The notes below the pieces were generated by a model. That model did not search any database and was not told where the DNA came from. It saw only the letters and a list, made by a program, of their open reading frames with translations. From Lachnospiraceae bacterium KM106-2 (lineage in GTDB: Bacteria; Bacillota; Clostridia; Lachnospirales; Lachnospiraceae), in NCBI GenBank assembly GCA_009731425.1, contig AP018794.1, positions 372,001-436,000 of the forward strand: DNA of 64,000 nucleotides. Direction: 5' to 3'. Each line of letters opens with the position of its first letter. Position 1 is the first letter of the stretch. The position numbers and the translations under genes were made by a program. This document shows, in pieces, positions 34,939 through 44,456 of this stretch.

Positions 34939-36650
34939 CCTGAATCCGTGAAACTCACGGATTAATCATAGCAAGTCGCACAAAGTGTATTGTTCTCTTC
35001 GAAAGAAGTGTATATTGTGCGCTTGCCTGCTTTCAAATATCGTTTATTAAGCAGACGTTCATAAATTATCCGTCTCTTAATAAGCCACATAGTGGCTTCT
35101 GTTATTTATCCGTTATGCCAATGCAAATTTTTGAAACAGATCCATAAATACATACCGCCATGTGTTACTACATCCGAGCGCAAGGACTACTTTTCGGGCA
35201 TGCGATGTTATATGTCCTGCAATCAAAATCAGATTGCTTATTACTGTTCTCAGACGGCGGCGTTTTACAACATGTTTTGTCTTTGGTGCTTTCTTGCTCT
35301 TTAATGATTCCTGCCCTATCATTCTTAAAATGTTGTATGCAATGATGGTTAACTCCAAAACAAGCTCATTTGTTTCAAATTTACCAGATGGAAGACGTTC
35401 TACATCCATATCAGTTTTGATTTCACTGTGATACTGTTCGCATTCACCATGTGCATGATATAAGGCAATTACTTCATCATCTGTGGCACCTAAATTTGTC
35501 CACCATGTGTTTGCTTCTATGTCGGCTGGCAAAAGAAACTGCCCATGTTTATCAATACTTCGTTCTATGATTTCATAGCCGATACGCATACACATTGTTT
35601 TATCGTTGTTTTCATCATCTGTGTAGGTAACATCCTTCCAAGAGGAACCAACATAGACTTCTTTTCCGTCACGAGGATTGCGAATATCTTTACAGCATTC
35701 TTTTGCAAGCGAAATCCAGTCATCTTTGCTTTCACCTCTGCGAAGATTTCGTTTCACAATAAACCAGGAGCCATCTTCAATTAAGATATCCAGGTTTTTC
35801 GCTGCATCATTCCCAGAATCGAGACGGATCAGCAGTGGTGCATCTGTCAACTGATGACATAATTGCAGAGTTTCTTTCAGAAATTCTGGTGTATGTTTCT
35901 GACAGTGCTGTTTTCCTTCACGCAGCTCACAGTTAACAAGAAAACCTTCTGTTCCAATATATGCCATCATTGGTGCATAGCCATCATAACCTTTATAGGT
36001 TCTGGAAACACCTTCTTTTGAAGTCTTGGAATTATCAAAAGGAGTTACGTCTATATCAACTGGAACATAGCCATTTTCAAGTGCCGTTGGTCGGATGTTA
36101 TACGTTTTGAACATGTCAACATTGGCTTGCAGAATGGTATCTCGCAACGAAGAACCAATATCATCCATTCGTTGGCGAAGTGTTTCAGCCGATGGAATTG
36201 CATAAGCGATTCCAAGTGCCATTTTGTAATATTCAGGGTCATCCATCATTTCATGGACAGCTTCATATTCTGTTTTACCCTGACAGAGAAGACCAATATA
36301 TGTCAATAGAATATCTCCATTTTTGATTTGTGGCTGAGAACGTTTTGCTGAAACAGACATACGGTTACATTTCTTTGCAAAGTCACGTTTGCCTAACATA
36401 GAACCAACAAGAGAAAGACCACTTGGTGTAATTAGGCGTTCTTCGGAGAATTCTACAACTAATTTTTTCATAACAATCACCTCTATATTTGATGCTTTTA
36501 TTTTACCAAATATCGGCATGGATTGCTTAGAAAAATCAATAATTTTTTCACCCATTGGGTGATTTTGAAACATAGAACAAAAAACTAATCAACCCGTTAA
36601 AATATGTGGTTTCCAATACATATTTTTTATATGAGTTTCACGGATTATGG
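34939..36650 (-). mobile_element. IS1380-family insertion sequence, copy 1 (1712 bp)
   Basis: Ends are CCTGAATCCGTGAAACTC at 34939 and the complement of CCATAATCCGTGAAACTC ending at 36650, giving near-identical terminal repeats with CC tips. Flanking TATAA direct repeats are the target duplication. The transposase end also carries a perfect inner palindrome (AATCCGTGA-GTT-TCACGGATT, read on the transposase strand). It is the same length as copy 2 at 42745 and in opposite orientation. Confidence 0.92.
35113..36471 (-). CDS. IS1380-family transposase, copy 1
   Basis: 452 residues from the ATG at 36471, behind AGAGGTGATTGTT; the frame extends 34 codons upstream but without a ribosome site. DDE-type IS1380 features: VPVDIDVTPFDNSKTSKEGV (first Asp), LLIRLDSGNDAAKN (second Asp) and HGECEQYHSEIKTDMDVERLPS (Glu region). 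The only protein difference from copy 2 is Asp versus Gly in KNLDILIEDG. Probably active. Confidence 0.93.
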   Translation of the reverse strand: MKKLVVEFSEERLITPSGLSLVGSMLGKRDFAKKCNRMSVSAKRSQPQIKNGDILLTYIGLLCQGKTEYEAVHEMMDDPEYYKMALGIAYAIPSAETLRQRMDDIGSSLRDTILQANVDMFKTYNIRPTALENGYVPVDIDVTPFDNSKTSKEGVSRTYKGYDGYAPMMAYIGTEGFLVNCELREGKQHCQKHTPEFLKETLQLCHQLTDAPLLIRLDSGNDAAKNLDILIEDGSWFIVKRNLRRGESKDDWISLAKECCKDIRNPRDGKEVYVGSSWKDVTYTDDENNDKTMCMRIGYEIIERSIDKHGQFLLPADIEANTWWTNLGATDDEVIALYHAHGECEQYHSEIKTDMDVERLPSGKFETNELVLELTIIAYNILRMIGQESLKSKKAPKTKHVVKRRRLRTVISNLILIAGHITSHARKVVLALGCSNTWRYVFMDLFQKFALA

Positions 36651-37459
36651 TATAAAACAATAGGTCTTACAGTTTTTGCTTATTTTCTAGCATTAATATT
36701 ATCAAGATTAATGGGAAGAAAGGCTATTTCACAAATGACTTTCTTCGATTTTGTAGTTGGAATAACACTTGGATCAATTACATCTAACTTATTATCAGAT
36801 AAAAACCATCCTGTTGTATCATCTACTACTGGGTTAATTATAATATCCCTATTAGTAATTATCCTCGATTATATTCATTTAAAAAGTTATAAAACAGCTA
36901 AGATAATTGATTCTGAACCAGTTGTTTTGGTTGAAAATGGGAATATGGTAAATAAAAACTTTTTAAAAACTAGAATAACAATTCTAGAATTCATGCAACT
37001 TTTGAGAGAGAAGAATTGTTTTAATATAGCAGATATCGAATATGCTATTTTAGAAACCAATGGAAAATTATCTGTACTCTTTAAATCTCAAAAACAGGCA
37101 TTGACCCCTTCTGATATGAAAATTCCAACAGAGTATAAAGGACTTACAAAGGATATCATATTAGACGGAAATATAATGTTTGAAAATTTAAAAGAAGTTA
37201 AACAAACAAAAGATTGGCTACTTAATGAACTCAAGCACTTTAATGTTAGTAATGTTAATAATGTCTTCTATGCAGGATTAGATACATCTGGAAAATTGTA
37301 CGTATCAATTAAAAATAACAGTTCAGAAAAAGAAGGAAAATACGGGATAGAATAATATCTTATATTATGTTAGGAAAGTCGAGTGTGTGAAAATTTTTCT
37401 GTAAATTAGATATTCAAGGTCTTCTATGATAAAATAAAAATCATAGGAGGCCTATTATT

Positions 37460-37987
37460 ATGGCAAGAGAAAAGAAACCAGTACACAAAGTACAAATGAC
37501 AGACGGAAAGCGAAACATTATTCAGCAACTCCTTCACGAGTATGACATCCAGTCCGCAGAAGATATTCAGGATGCACTTAAGGATCTGCTTGGTGGAACC
37601 ATCAAAGAAATGATGGAAGCCGAGATGGATGACCATCTTGGATATGAAAAATCTGAACGTTCTGACACTGATGACTATCGTAATGGTTACAAGTCAAAAC
37701 GTATTAACAGTAGTTACGGAAGTATGAATATTCAGGTTCCACAAGATCGCAAATCAACCTTTGAACCACAGGTGGTAAAAAAACATCATATCTTGATTAT
37801 CTGTGCAGATGGCTTGAGCGGAATAAAAGAAGCAATTGCGACAGCCTTTCCTAAAACAGAATACCAACGTTGTATTGTACATCAGGTAAGGAATACTATG
37901 AACCGATTAAAATATAAGAATACGTATATATCCAATGAGCAATTTAGATGTATTGATAGAAGAAGTATTGAAAGCGCTTTATTATAA
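37460..37987 (+). pseudogene. IS256-family transposase remnant with internal deletion
   Basis: The N-terminus is intact (ATG after ATAGGAGGCC; ...GTIKEMMEAEMDDHLGYEKS, DDYRNGYKSKRI, FEPQVVKK). Then the frame jumps from VVKK directly to HILIICADGLSGIKEAIATAF, omitting about 100 residues that include the first catalytic Asp, and stops soon after CIVHQVRNTMNRLKYKN. The C-terminal half is missing. Non-functional relic. Confidence 0.85.
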
Positions 37988-38444
37988 AGCGCTTACGAAA
38001 AATCATTATTGAACCTCATACGTTAACTAGTTACTATTCTCCACCAGTGGTTGATGAGAAAGCCCTCTGAGTTAGGGTAGTTGATAAATCTAGAAATTAT
38101 TATGTGTCGTATGACTGTGGACTCAGGGCGTTATACGTATGAAAAAATCGTAATAACTCATGAAAGAGTGTAAATAATTTTGTGTAAACCCCTTAGATTA
38201 TGAAAATTTTCAGCTACTGGGACGCCCCCACCACCCTTTTCGATAGTGGGTAATTACTTATTTTATAGTATGAATAAAACGGATTGGGTTACTATTTCTT
38301 ACTCGAGAATTGAGAGTATTAAGTGAAGTTAATATTAAAGTTGAGTTTTTCATAATTCCTCCACATTAACGAGATAAACTGTTAGTGAATAACTGTACAT
38401 CTTTATAAGTTATAAATTAGCTATAAGTAAATGGGAGAGAAAGT
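37988..38444. other. Gene-free stretch with IS256-related debris
   Basis: No coding region supported. Sequence at about 38165-38192 (GAGTGTAAATAATTTTGTG...) resembles the region before the IS256 remnant (GAGTGTGTGAAAATTTTTCTG near 37380) in the same orientation, so it may be the end of a second lost IS256-like copy. A CCCAC/GTGGG hairpin lies near 38226-38249. Confidence 0.35.
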
Positions 38445-38579
38445 ATGTTCAAAAGAATAAAAGAAGTAATTAATAAGTTCCTTGAAGATTTAGCAAAGGA
38501 GAATAAAGAATTATACGGTAATGGAAGAATGGATTGTTGCAACCTCAATAAAACGAATGACAAATCCATTAGAAAGTAA
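38445..38579 (+). CDS. LDCC-motif small putative metal-binding protein
   Basis: 44 residues: MFKRIKEVINKFLEDLAKEN, then KELYGNGRMDCCNLNK. The GNGRxDCCxLNK signature is that of small Firmicutes proteins named for an LDCC motif (here MDCC) and suspected of binding metal through the Cys pair. GGGAGAGAAAGT precedes the ATG and a perfect terminator follows, supporting a real gene. Function unknown. Confidence 0.75.
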   Translation: MFKRIKEVINKFLEDLAKENKELYGNGRMDCCNLNKTNDKSIRK

Positions 38580-38584
38580 TATTC

Positions 38585-38636
38585 AAGTAAACACTTACAA
38601 TAGAATATGACTTCAATTGAAAGTGTTTACTTTTAC
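38585..38636. terminator. Terminator between the LDCC gene and sleC
   Basis: Perfect 12-bp stem AAGTAAACACTT / AAGTGTTTACTT with T-rich tail; probably serves both convergent genes. Confidence 0.8.
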
Positions 38637-38661
38637 AACGCTATATGAGTTAATCAGTACT

Positions 38662-39951
38662 CTAATTATATTCTGCAATCCTTGTTACTCCAACATAAAT
38701 ATGAGATATTTTATACCAGGTCGTGAAATCTACTACTCCGGTTTGAGGTAAATTAAAGATTTGTTGAAAAGTCCTTACGGCTTGAGCAGTCTGAGGACCA
38801 TACTGACCGTCAACAGCAACCTTAGGGATTACTGTATACGCTTCAGCAATACGGTTAATTTGTTCTTGAATCATCCGAACACTAGGTCCGGTTGAACCAA
38901 TCGTAAGGTTAAAACCTGGCCAAGAAGCTGGAACACCTGAAACTTCTTTTGCAGTATTTATAAAAATAGTTTCACCGTAGAAGTGTTCAAGGATTTGTAT
39001 TGCGCTAAGTCCATCTTCACCCAAATCTTTTGAACCCCATTGAGTCATCCAGTTCGGACACTGAACTCTATAACCATCACAGTATTGTGTTAAAATTGGC
39101 TGCTTTACATTGGGCCTGGATAAGTAATTTGTAAAAAGTTTATCTACTAATAAGCCAATATTATTATATATATTTCTGCCTTCCATCCACTTGTGATCAA
39201 ATGCAGTAGAAGAGGTAATTGTAAAATTATATCCCTGATTACGATACCATTCGGTATATACCCGGTTCAAAGTAAATGATTGAATTGCTAAGATATTCGC
39301 CATTATTGTTGACTCCGGCCATGTTGCATAGATTTCACTGCTTGCAACATTCTTAATATAATCTCTGTACCTTACATAAAAATTCCTAGCTGCTTTATCA
39401 GTCGGTGGGCCATCGTGTACCACGATATATTCAGGTATCACAACGTTTGGTAATACTATTTCACCTGTTTCACCAGTTGGTTTAATCTCAGGTTCCTCAA
39501 TTTTGGGAGGATAGTCACCATACAAGGTATGTGGAGGAATTACAAATAATTCACCTTCTACACGCAAAGCTTCTGCTGGTAAGGTCACTTCTTGAAGAGC
39601 AGTAATAGATGGTAAAATTTGAGCATTAGATACTTTTACAGGGGAAAAGTTAGGCGCTAATATGGTTAGATTAAATTCAGTATAGGGCTGTGCTAATGAT
39701 GACGGATCCAAACTGTAGTCAATAGCTGGAGCAGGTAATTCAATTTCTTCTGTGAGGCCATTAATATTCGTAGTATATTCTGCTAGAATACCATCTGGAT
39801 CAACTGATGATGAGATACGTACAACGGCATTTTCAATAGGAACAAGACCTACCGTTGTACATCGTACCTGTAATCGACCAAAATTTTGCGTTCCCATTTC
39901 TGCTGGATAAACATGTATAAATGAGCTTTTACTTTTTACTTTCTGATTCAT
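38662..39951 (-). CDS. sleC: Spore cortex-lytic enzyme SleC
   Basis: 429 residues, closely matching the layout of clostridial SleC. The N-terminal pro-region (about 1-125) has NAVVRISSSVDPDG and ELPAPAIDYSLDPS; then VEGELFVIPPHTLYGDYPPK; the SpoIID-like catalytic region (about 185-335) has VVHDGPP, NVASSEIYATWPE, IQSFTLNRVYTEWYRNQGY, QYCDGYRVQCPNWMTQWGS; the C-terminus is a peptidoglycan-binding domain (GSTGPSVRMIQEQINRI, VDGQYGPQTAQAVRTFQQ). SleC is made in the mother cell as a zymogen, stored in the spore and activated by CspB cleavage to hydrolyse cortex. A sigma-K-like promoter lies upstream. No defect seen. Confidence 0.95.
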   Translation of the reverse strand: MNQKVKSKSSFIHVYPAEMGTQNFGRLQVRCTTVGLVPIENAVVRISSSVDPDGILAEYTTNINGLTEEIELPAPAIDYSLDPSSLAQPYTEFNLTILAPNFSPVKVSNAQILPSITALQEVTLPAEALRVEGELFVIPPHTLYGDYPPKIEEPEIKPTGETGEIVLPNVVIPEYIVVHDGPPTDKAARNFYVRYRDYIKNVASSEIYATWPESTIMANILAIQSFTLNRVYTEWYRNQGYNFTITSSTAFDHKWMEGRNIYNNIGLLVDKLFTNYLSRPNVKQPILTQYCDGYRVQCPNWMTQWGSKDLGEDGLSAIQILEHFYGETIFINTAKEVSGVPASWPGFNLTIGSTGPSVRMIQEQINRIAEAYTVIPKVAVDGQYGPQTAQAVRTFQQIFNLPQTGVVDFTTWYKISHIYVGVTRIAEYN

Positions 39952-39979
39952 AAGCTTATCAATTCTATTTGTTTATTAA

Positions 39980-40007
39980 TATGATATGATTACATATTCT
40001 TAATGTG
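39980..40007 (-). promoter_or_regulatory. Sigma-K-like promoter of sleC
   Basis: On the minus strand: CAC (40007-40005), 16 bases, then CATATCATA (39988-39980), matching the sigma-K consensus (AC, N16, CATANNNTA). It lies 29 bases before the sleC ATG. The same arrangement recurs before three other island genes. Confidence 0.6.
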
Positions 40008-40039
40008 ATACTATTTATCCAAATATTTCAAACCCATTC

Positions 40040-40615
40040 CTAGAGTGGTTCGAACCCGAAATAATCGAGGATACCTCTATATATTCCATATGCTATTTGC
40101 CATTGTTTCTCACGAAGTATTGCTGCATCAGCGACGTTAGTTAAGTAACCCATTTCAACCAGTATAGCAGGCATATTGGTTCTACGCAGAACATATAGAG
40201 ATTTATTAATTCGAATTCCATTATTTTCAAGTCCTGTAAATCGAACAAGCTCCTCCATGATATGCTGAGCTAACCAATATGATTGAGTATAATAGGAATA
40301 TACATATATTTCTGCTCCATTAATCGCCGGATTTATATTTGCATTGGCATGTATACTAATAAAATAATCAGCAGGCCATTCATTTGCAAGTCTAACACGT
40401 TCGGCTAAACTCGATGCATTTGTAGTACCTAATACAGTTGTTGGTGTAGGTCTTGATAACAGTATATTAAATCTTGGATCGTTTTCCAATAAATTAGCAA
40501 GATATAGACCAACCTGAAAAGTAATATTCTCTTCGATTAACCCGGATCCTCTTGCACCGGTATTGTGATACCCAGTGGGGTTATGACCTTGGTCGATAAA
40601 TATTTTTATTGCCAT
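40040..40615 (-). CDS. N-acetylmuramoyl-L-alanine amidase (Amidase_3, CwlC/CwlD-like)
   Basis: 191 residues from the ATG at 40615 (a second ATG four codons earlier at 40627 is possible). Zinc ligands of the Amidase_3 fold are visible: His11 in IFIDQGHNP, Glu in GLIEENI, His in YFISIHANA, and the catalytic Glu in AILVEMGYL. No signal peptide, so it would be made in the mother cell and packed into coat or released at lysis, like CwlC. It cleaves the bond between MurNAc and the stem peptide. Located between sleC and the broken LysM-GH18 gene. Confidence 0.85.
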   Translation of the reverse strand: MAIKIFIDQGHNPTGYHNTGARGSGLIEENITFQVGLYLANLLENDPRFNILLSRPTPTTVLGTTNASSLAERVRLANEWPADYFISIHANANINPAINGAEIYVYSYYTQSYWLAQHIMEELVRFTGLENNGIRINKSLYVLRRTNMPAILVEMGYLTNVADAAILREKQWQIAYGIYRGILDYFGFEPL

Positions 40616-40761
40616 ATATTCTATCATTTCTTTTATGTTTTACTACATATTATTCATTACATTACTACTTGTTACATTAACTAAAACACCTAGTGTAGCA
40701 GAGTATATTATTAGATAAAAAAATAATGTTTATTGTCAAATTAAATAAATTTCTCTTGAAT

Positions 40762-42047
40762 TTAAATCAATTTAATTATATTAAACTGTGAATTTATTAA
40801 TGTCCATAATGGTGCATAATAAACCATTATGTTCCAGGCTCCGCATCCTATCAAAGAATAATTCTTTATTAATTCATCAATAACATTTAAACTACGTGCA
40901 TCTATAAACCATACGATATGTTGAACCGGAATACCTATATTAATCTGATTATATAAATAGTATGGATTTTGTGATTTTTCATCATATTGAATGAATGCAC
41001 CCGTTGCCTGTGCCAAATTGTAGACAGCTTCTAATGATAATGAGACAGTTTTTGATCTGTCAGTTTGAAATGGTAATTCCCAGTCATACCCCAATAGGGG
41101 TTTTCCTATTATTATTTTATCGGAAGGCACTTTGGTTACTACATAATCGATTAAAGTCGCTAAATTACTCATATTACATACAGGTAAAGGTGGTGTATTA
41201 ATTGTTCTCCATAGGAACTTTAAGAAAATCATACCATCAACATAGGTACTAAAAGATGTATAGTCAATTTGACTTACCTGCATTCCATTTGCTGTTTCCT
41301 GATTGATATAATTGACAGTAATAAAGAATAAGAAACCTACCTTGTGTAATCGCTCGGATATTTTTTTTGTAAAGTTAAGGTATAATTCCAGACTATTTTC
41401 ATTCAAATAGTTGAAAGTGATAATAAATCCGTAGTACCCTTTGCTCCTCATAATATTGATAACCTGATTAATATTATTCTCTTGGGCTTCTTCATTAAGT
41501 AATAGGTTATATTCCATCTCAACGTTAGGCTCACCCATGGGTGATGCTGAACTCATCATCATAATTGGAATAGTTCCATAATCAATCGATGTTTTTATAA
41601 TCTCTGAATCATCATGGTACTCTATGATATCACCTTGATCTGATACTCTATAATTAAATATGGATAGGTAGGTTAAACTTGGTAAAGACTTAAATAAAGT
41701 CTCATACTTAATATATGGATAAGCAAAACCGATTGAAGTAATATCTCCGATTATATGATAACTAATGGTTAAATTCTCTCCAGGATAAAGTGGCATTTCT
41801 AAAAGGAAGATATTATTTCTTATTAGTTGCATCAATGGTATATTGTACATATCTGCTATGCTTTGTAGGGTATCTCCTTCCTGTACGGTATGAGTTTTTT
41901 GGGATATGCAATTACGATGGATTGGCCAACGATTAAATCGTAAGGATACTCTAACCCATTATCTATCGCTAATCTCTCGACAGTTACTCCAAAAATTTCT
42001 GCAATTGAATAAATATTATCGCCTTGCTGTACTACGTATATCTCCAT
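40762..42047 (-). pseudogene. LysM-GH18 (SleL/YaaH-like) protein, frameshifted and with degenerate active site
   Basis: Start ATG at 42047 after TTGAGGCTATAT. The first LysM (IYVVQQGDNIYSIAEIFGV) is in one frame, which stops at 41856. A second LysM (HTVQEGDTLQSIADMYNIP) and the GH18-like domain are in another frame to 40762. The break is at a run of six identical bases (41895-41900); one more base restores a ~428-residue protein like the intact paralogue at 62184. The GH18 catalytic DxDxE of that paralogue (ALDIDFE) is GFIITFN here, so even the restored protein would lack the acid catalyst. A sigma-K-like promoter is intact. Confidence 0.85.
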
Positions 42048-42074
42048 ATATAGCCTCAATATTTATTTTCATAA

Positions 42075-42101
42075 TAATATATGAGCATTATCAAATAAAG
42101 T
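42075..42101 (-). promoter_or_regulatory. Sigma-K-like promoter of the broken LysM-GH18 gene
   Basis: Minus strand AC (42101-42100), 16 bases, CATATATTA (42083-42075). Same spacing and element as the sleC promoter. Confidence 0.6.
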
Positions 42102-42149
42102 ATTACTTGTTATAATAAAAATGGACAGATCTTATAATGAATATGACTT

Positions 42150-42298
42150 TTACCTTGGTTTACATATGTGGTATTAATGGATAAATTTATATTGGATGAA
42201 ACGTTCTTTGTTCGTCCCGATATATTTGCCAAGGTTCTCGCACTGAGTAATTCAAATACTCCGCTTACGTTGCCTTACGAACAGGTATTGCTCCATAG
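42150..42298 (+). pseudogene. Relic of a csp-type subtilase gene (3' part, internally deleted)
   Basis: The DNA matches, at roughly 80% by eye, the intact csp gene around 47738-47870 (TATGTGG...ATGGATAAATTTATAT, then GATGAAAC.TTCTTTGTTCGT) and then jumps to a copy of that gene's 3' end (CAGG.ATTGCTCCA.AGATA.AGCTGAGCC, compare 48210-48235). The protease core between is deleted and the frame is broken. It shows that a second csp copy once stood here on the plus strand. Confidence 0.75.
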
Positions 42299-42299
42299 A

Positions 42300-42332
42300 T
42301 ATAGCTGAGCCGATTTTTACGGTTCAGCTATA
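42300..42332. terminator. Terminator following the csp relic
   Basis: TATAGCTGA.CCG pairs with CGG.TCAGCTATA around ATTTTTA. The left arm is also found behind the intact csp gene at 48228, where the right arm has eroded. It now lies between the relic and cotJC. Confidence 0.6.
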
Positions 42333-42744
42333 TCAAAATAACATCTTTAATGAAAAGATTTATAAATCCACCTATACTACTTCATAAATTCAGGCTTTGG
42401 AATAACAAATAAGTGTGGTTCCTGTAAATAGTCTTGAACGATTCGTAAGGCTTCTCCAAATCTTTGGTAATGCACGACTTCTCTTTGTCTTAAATATTTC
42501 AACGGTTCAATTACATCAGGATCATGGGCCATGTTTAAAAGCCATTCATACGTACCTCTTGCTTTTTGCTCCGCAGCTAAATCTTCATTAAGGTCGATGA
42601 TAGGATTTCCTTTCACTTGTAGATAGGCAGCAGTAAAAGGTACACCGGTGGAGCTCACAGGATAGACACCTTTATCATGATCAGCATAATATGCACCTGC
42701 TCCAGCTTTCTGTATTTCTTCGGGACTTGCACCTTTTAGTAATT

Positions 42745-44456
42745 CCATAATCCGTGAAACTCATATAAAAAATATGTATTGGAAACCACATATTTTAACG
42801 GGTTGATTAGTTTTTTGTTCTATGTTTCAAAATCACCCAATGGGTGAAAAAATTATTGATTTTTCTAAGCAATCCATGCCGATATTTGGTAAAATAAAAG
42901 CATCAAATATAGAGGTGATTGTTATGAAAAAATTAGTTGTAGAATTCTCCGAAGAACGCCTAATTACACCAAGTGGTCTTTCTCTTGTTGGTTCTATGTT
43001 AGGCAAACGTGACTTTGCAAAGAAATGTAACCGTATGTCTGTTTCAGCAAAACGTTCTCAGCCACAAATCAAAAATGGAGATATTCTATTGACATATATT
43101 GGTCTTCTCTGTCAGGGTAAAACAGAATATGAAGCTGTCCATGAAATGATGGATGACCCTGAATATTACAAAATGGCACTTGGAATCGCTTATGCAATTC
43201 CATCGGCTGAAACACTTCGCCAACGAATGGATGATATTGGTTCTTCGTTGCGAGATACCATTCTGCAAGCCAATGTTGACATGTTCAAAACGTATAACAT
43301 CCGACCAACGGCACTTGAAAATGGCTATGTTCCAGTTGATATAGACGTAACTCCTTTTGATAATTCCAAGACTTCAAAAGAAGGTGTTTCCAGAACCTAT
43401 AAAGGTTATGATGGCTATGCACCAATGATGGCATATATTGGAACAGAAGGTTTTCTTGTTAACTGTGAGCTGCGTGAAGGAAAACAGCACTGTCAGAAAC
43501 ATACACCAGAATTTCTGAAAGAAACTCTGCAATTATGTCATCAGTTGACAGATGCACCACTGCTGATCCGTCTCGATTCTGGGAATGATGCAGCGAAAAA
43601 CCTGGGTATCTTAATTGAAGATGGCTCCTGGTTTATTGTGAAACGAAATCTTCGCAGAGGTGAAAGCAAAGATGACTGGATTTCGCTTGCAAAAGAATGC
43701 TGTAAAGATATTCGCAATCCTCGTGACGGAAAAGAAGTCTATGTTGGTTCCTCTTGGAAGGATGTTACCTACACAGATGATGAAAACAACGATAAAACAA
43801 TGTGTATGCGTATCGGCTATGAAATCATAGAACGAAGTATTGATAAACATGGGCAGTTTCTTTTGCCAGCCGACATAGAAGCAAACACATGGTGGACAAA
43901 TTTAGGTGCCACAGATGATGAAGTAATTGCCTTATATCATGCACATGGTGAATGCGAACAGTATCACAGTGAAATCAAAACTGATATGGATGTAGAACGT
44001 CTTCCATCTGGTAAATTTGAAACAAATGAGCTTGTTTTGGAGTTAACCATCATTGCATACAACATTTTAAGAATGATAGGGCAGGAATCATTAAAGAGCA
44101 AGAAAGCACCAAAGACAAAACATGTTGTAAAACGCCGCCGTCTGAGAACAGTAATAAGCAATCTGATTTTGATTGCAGGACATATAACATCGCATGCCCG
44201 AAAAGTAGTCCTTGCGCTCGGATGTAGTAACACATGGCGGTATGTATTTATGGATCTGTTTCAAAAATTTGCATTGGCATAACGGATAAATAACAGAAGC
44301 CACTATGTGGCTTATTAAGAGACGGATAATTTATGAACGTCTGCTTAATAAACGATATTTGAAAGCAGGCAAGCGCACAATATACACTTCTTTCGAAGAG
44401 AACAATACACTTTGTGCGACTTGCTATGATTAATCCGTGAGTTTCACGGATTCAGG
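42745..44456 (+). mobile_element. IS1380-family insertion sequence, copy 2 (1712 bp)
   Basis: Starts CCATAATCCGTGAAACTC and ends with GAGTTTCACGGATTCAGG; TAATT target duplications on both sides. Same length as copy 1 and practically identical but inverted relative to it; inserted in cotJC. A long imperfect hairpin (GCAAG..CGCACAA / TTGTGCG.CTTGC, about 44369-44425) lies between transposase end and IS end. Confidence 0.93.
42924..44282 (+). CDS. IS1380-family transposase, copy 2
   Basis: 452 residues; ATG 42924 after AGAGGTGATT. Identical to copy 1 except Gly for Asp in KNLGILIEDG, in the segment just after the second catalytic Asp (LIRLDSGNDAAKN). The difference is close to the active centre and may or may not affect activity. 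Acidic catalytic positions are kept. Confidence 0.93.
   Translation: MKKLVVEFSEERLITPSGLSLVGSMLGKRDFAKKCNRMSVSAKRSQPQIKNGDILLTYIGLLCQGKTEYEAVHEMMDDPEYYKMALGIAYAIPSAETLRQRMDDIGSSLRDTILQANVDMFKTYNIRPTALENGYVPVDIDVTPFDNSKTSKEGVSRTYKGYDGYAPMMAYIGTEGFLVNCELREGKQHCQKHTPEFLKETLQLCHQLTDAPLLIRLDSGNDAAKNLGILIEDGSWFIVKRNLRRGESKDDWISLAKECCKDIRNPRDGKEVYVGSSWKDVTYTDDENNDKTMCMRIGYEIIERSIDKHGQFLLPADIEANTWWTNLGATDDEVIALYHAHGECEQYHSEIKTDMDVERLPSGKFETNELVLELTIIAYNILRMIGQESLKSKKAPKTKHVVKRRRLRTVISNLILIAGHITSHARKVVLALGCSNTWRYVFMDLFQKFALA

Larger units (their letters stand above)
34919..37355 (+). pseudogene. DUF421 (YetF-like) membrane protein gene split by IS1380 copy 1
   Basis: The original start is the ATG at 34919 after GGAGGTTGGGTT. 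Five codons later the IS interrupts it, with TATAA duplicated (34934-34938 and 36651-36655). Removing the IS and one TATAA joins M-I-I-I-I-Y-K-T-I-G-L-T-V in frame to the rest of the gene (36656-37355), which is otherwise complete: three membrane helices, SRLMGRKAISQMTFFDFVVG, and the two C-terminal DUF421 alpha/beta parts. A frame opening at a GTG (36606) inside the IS end also runs into it and would give 249 residues with a new N-terminus, but no ribosome site is visible there. Confidence 0.85.

Noticed and set aside
35113..36309. ORFs of 60-89 codons on the plus strand within IS1380 copy 1 (and their mirror images in copy 2)
   Set aside because: They are antisense shadows of the transposase, appear identically in both copies and have no ribosome sites.
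41895..41900. Programmed -1 frameshift joining the two LysM/GH18 parts
   Set aside because: The A-run is in frame as CCC AAA AAA CTC, not as a classical X XXY YYZ heptamer, and the protein has also lost its active site; decay is simpler.
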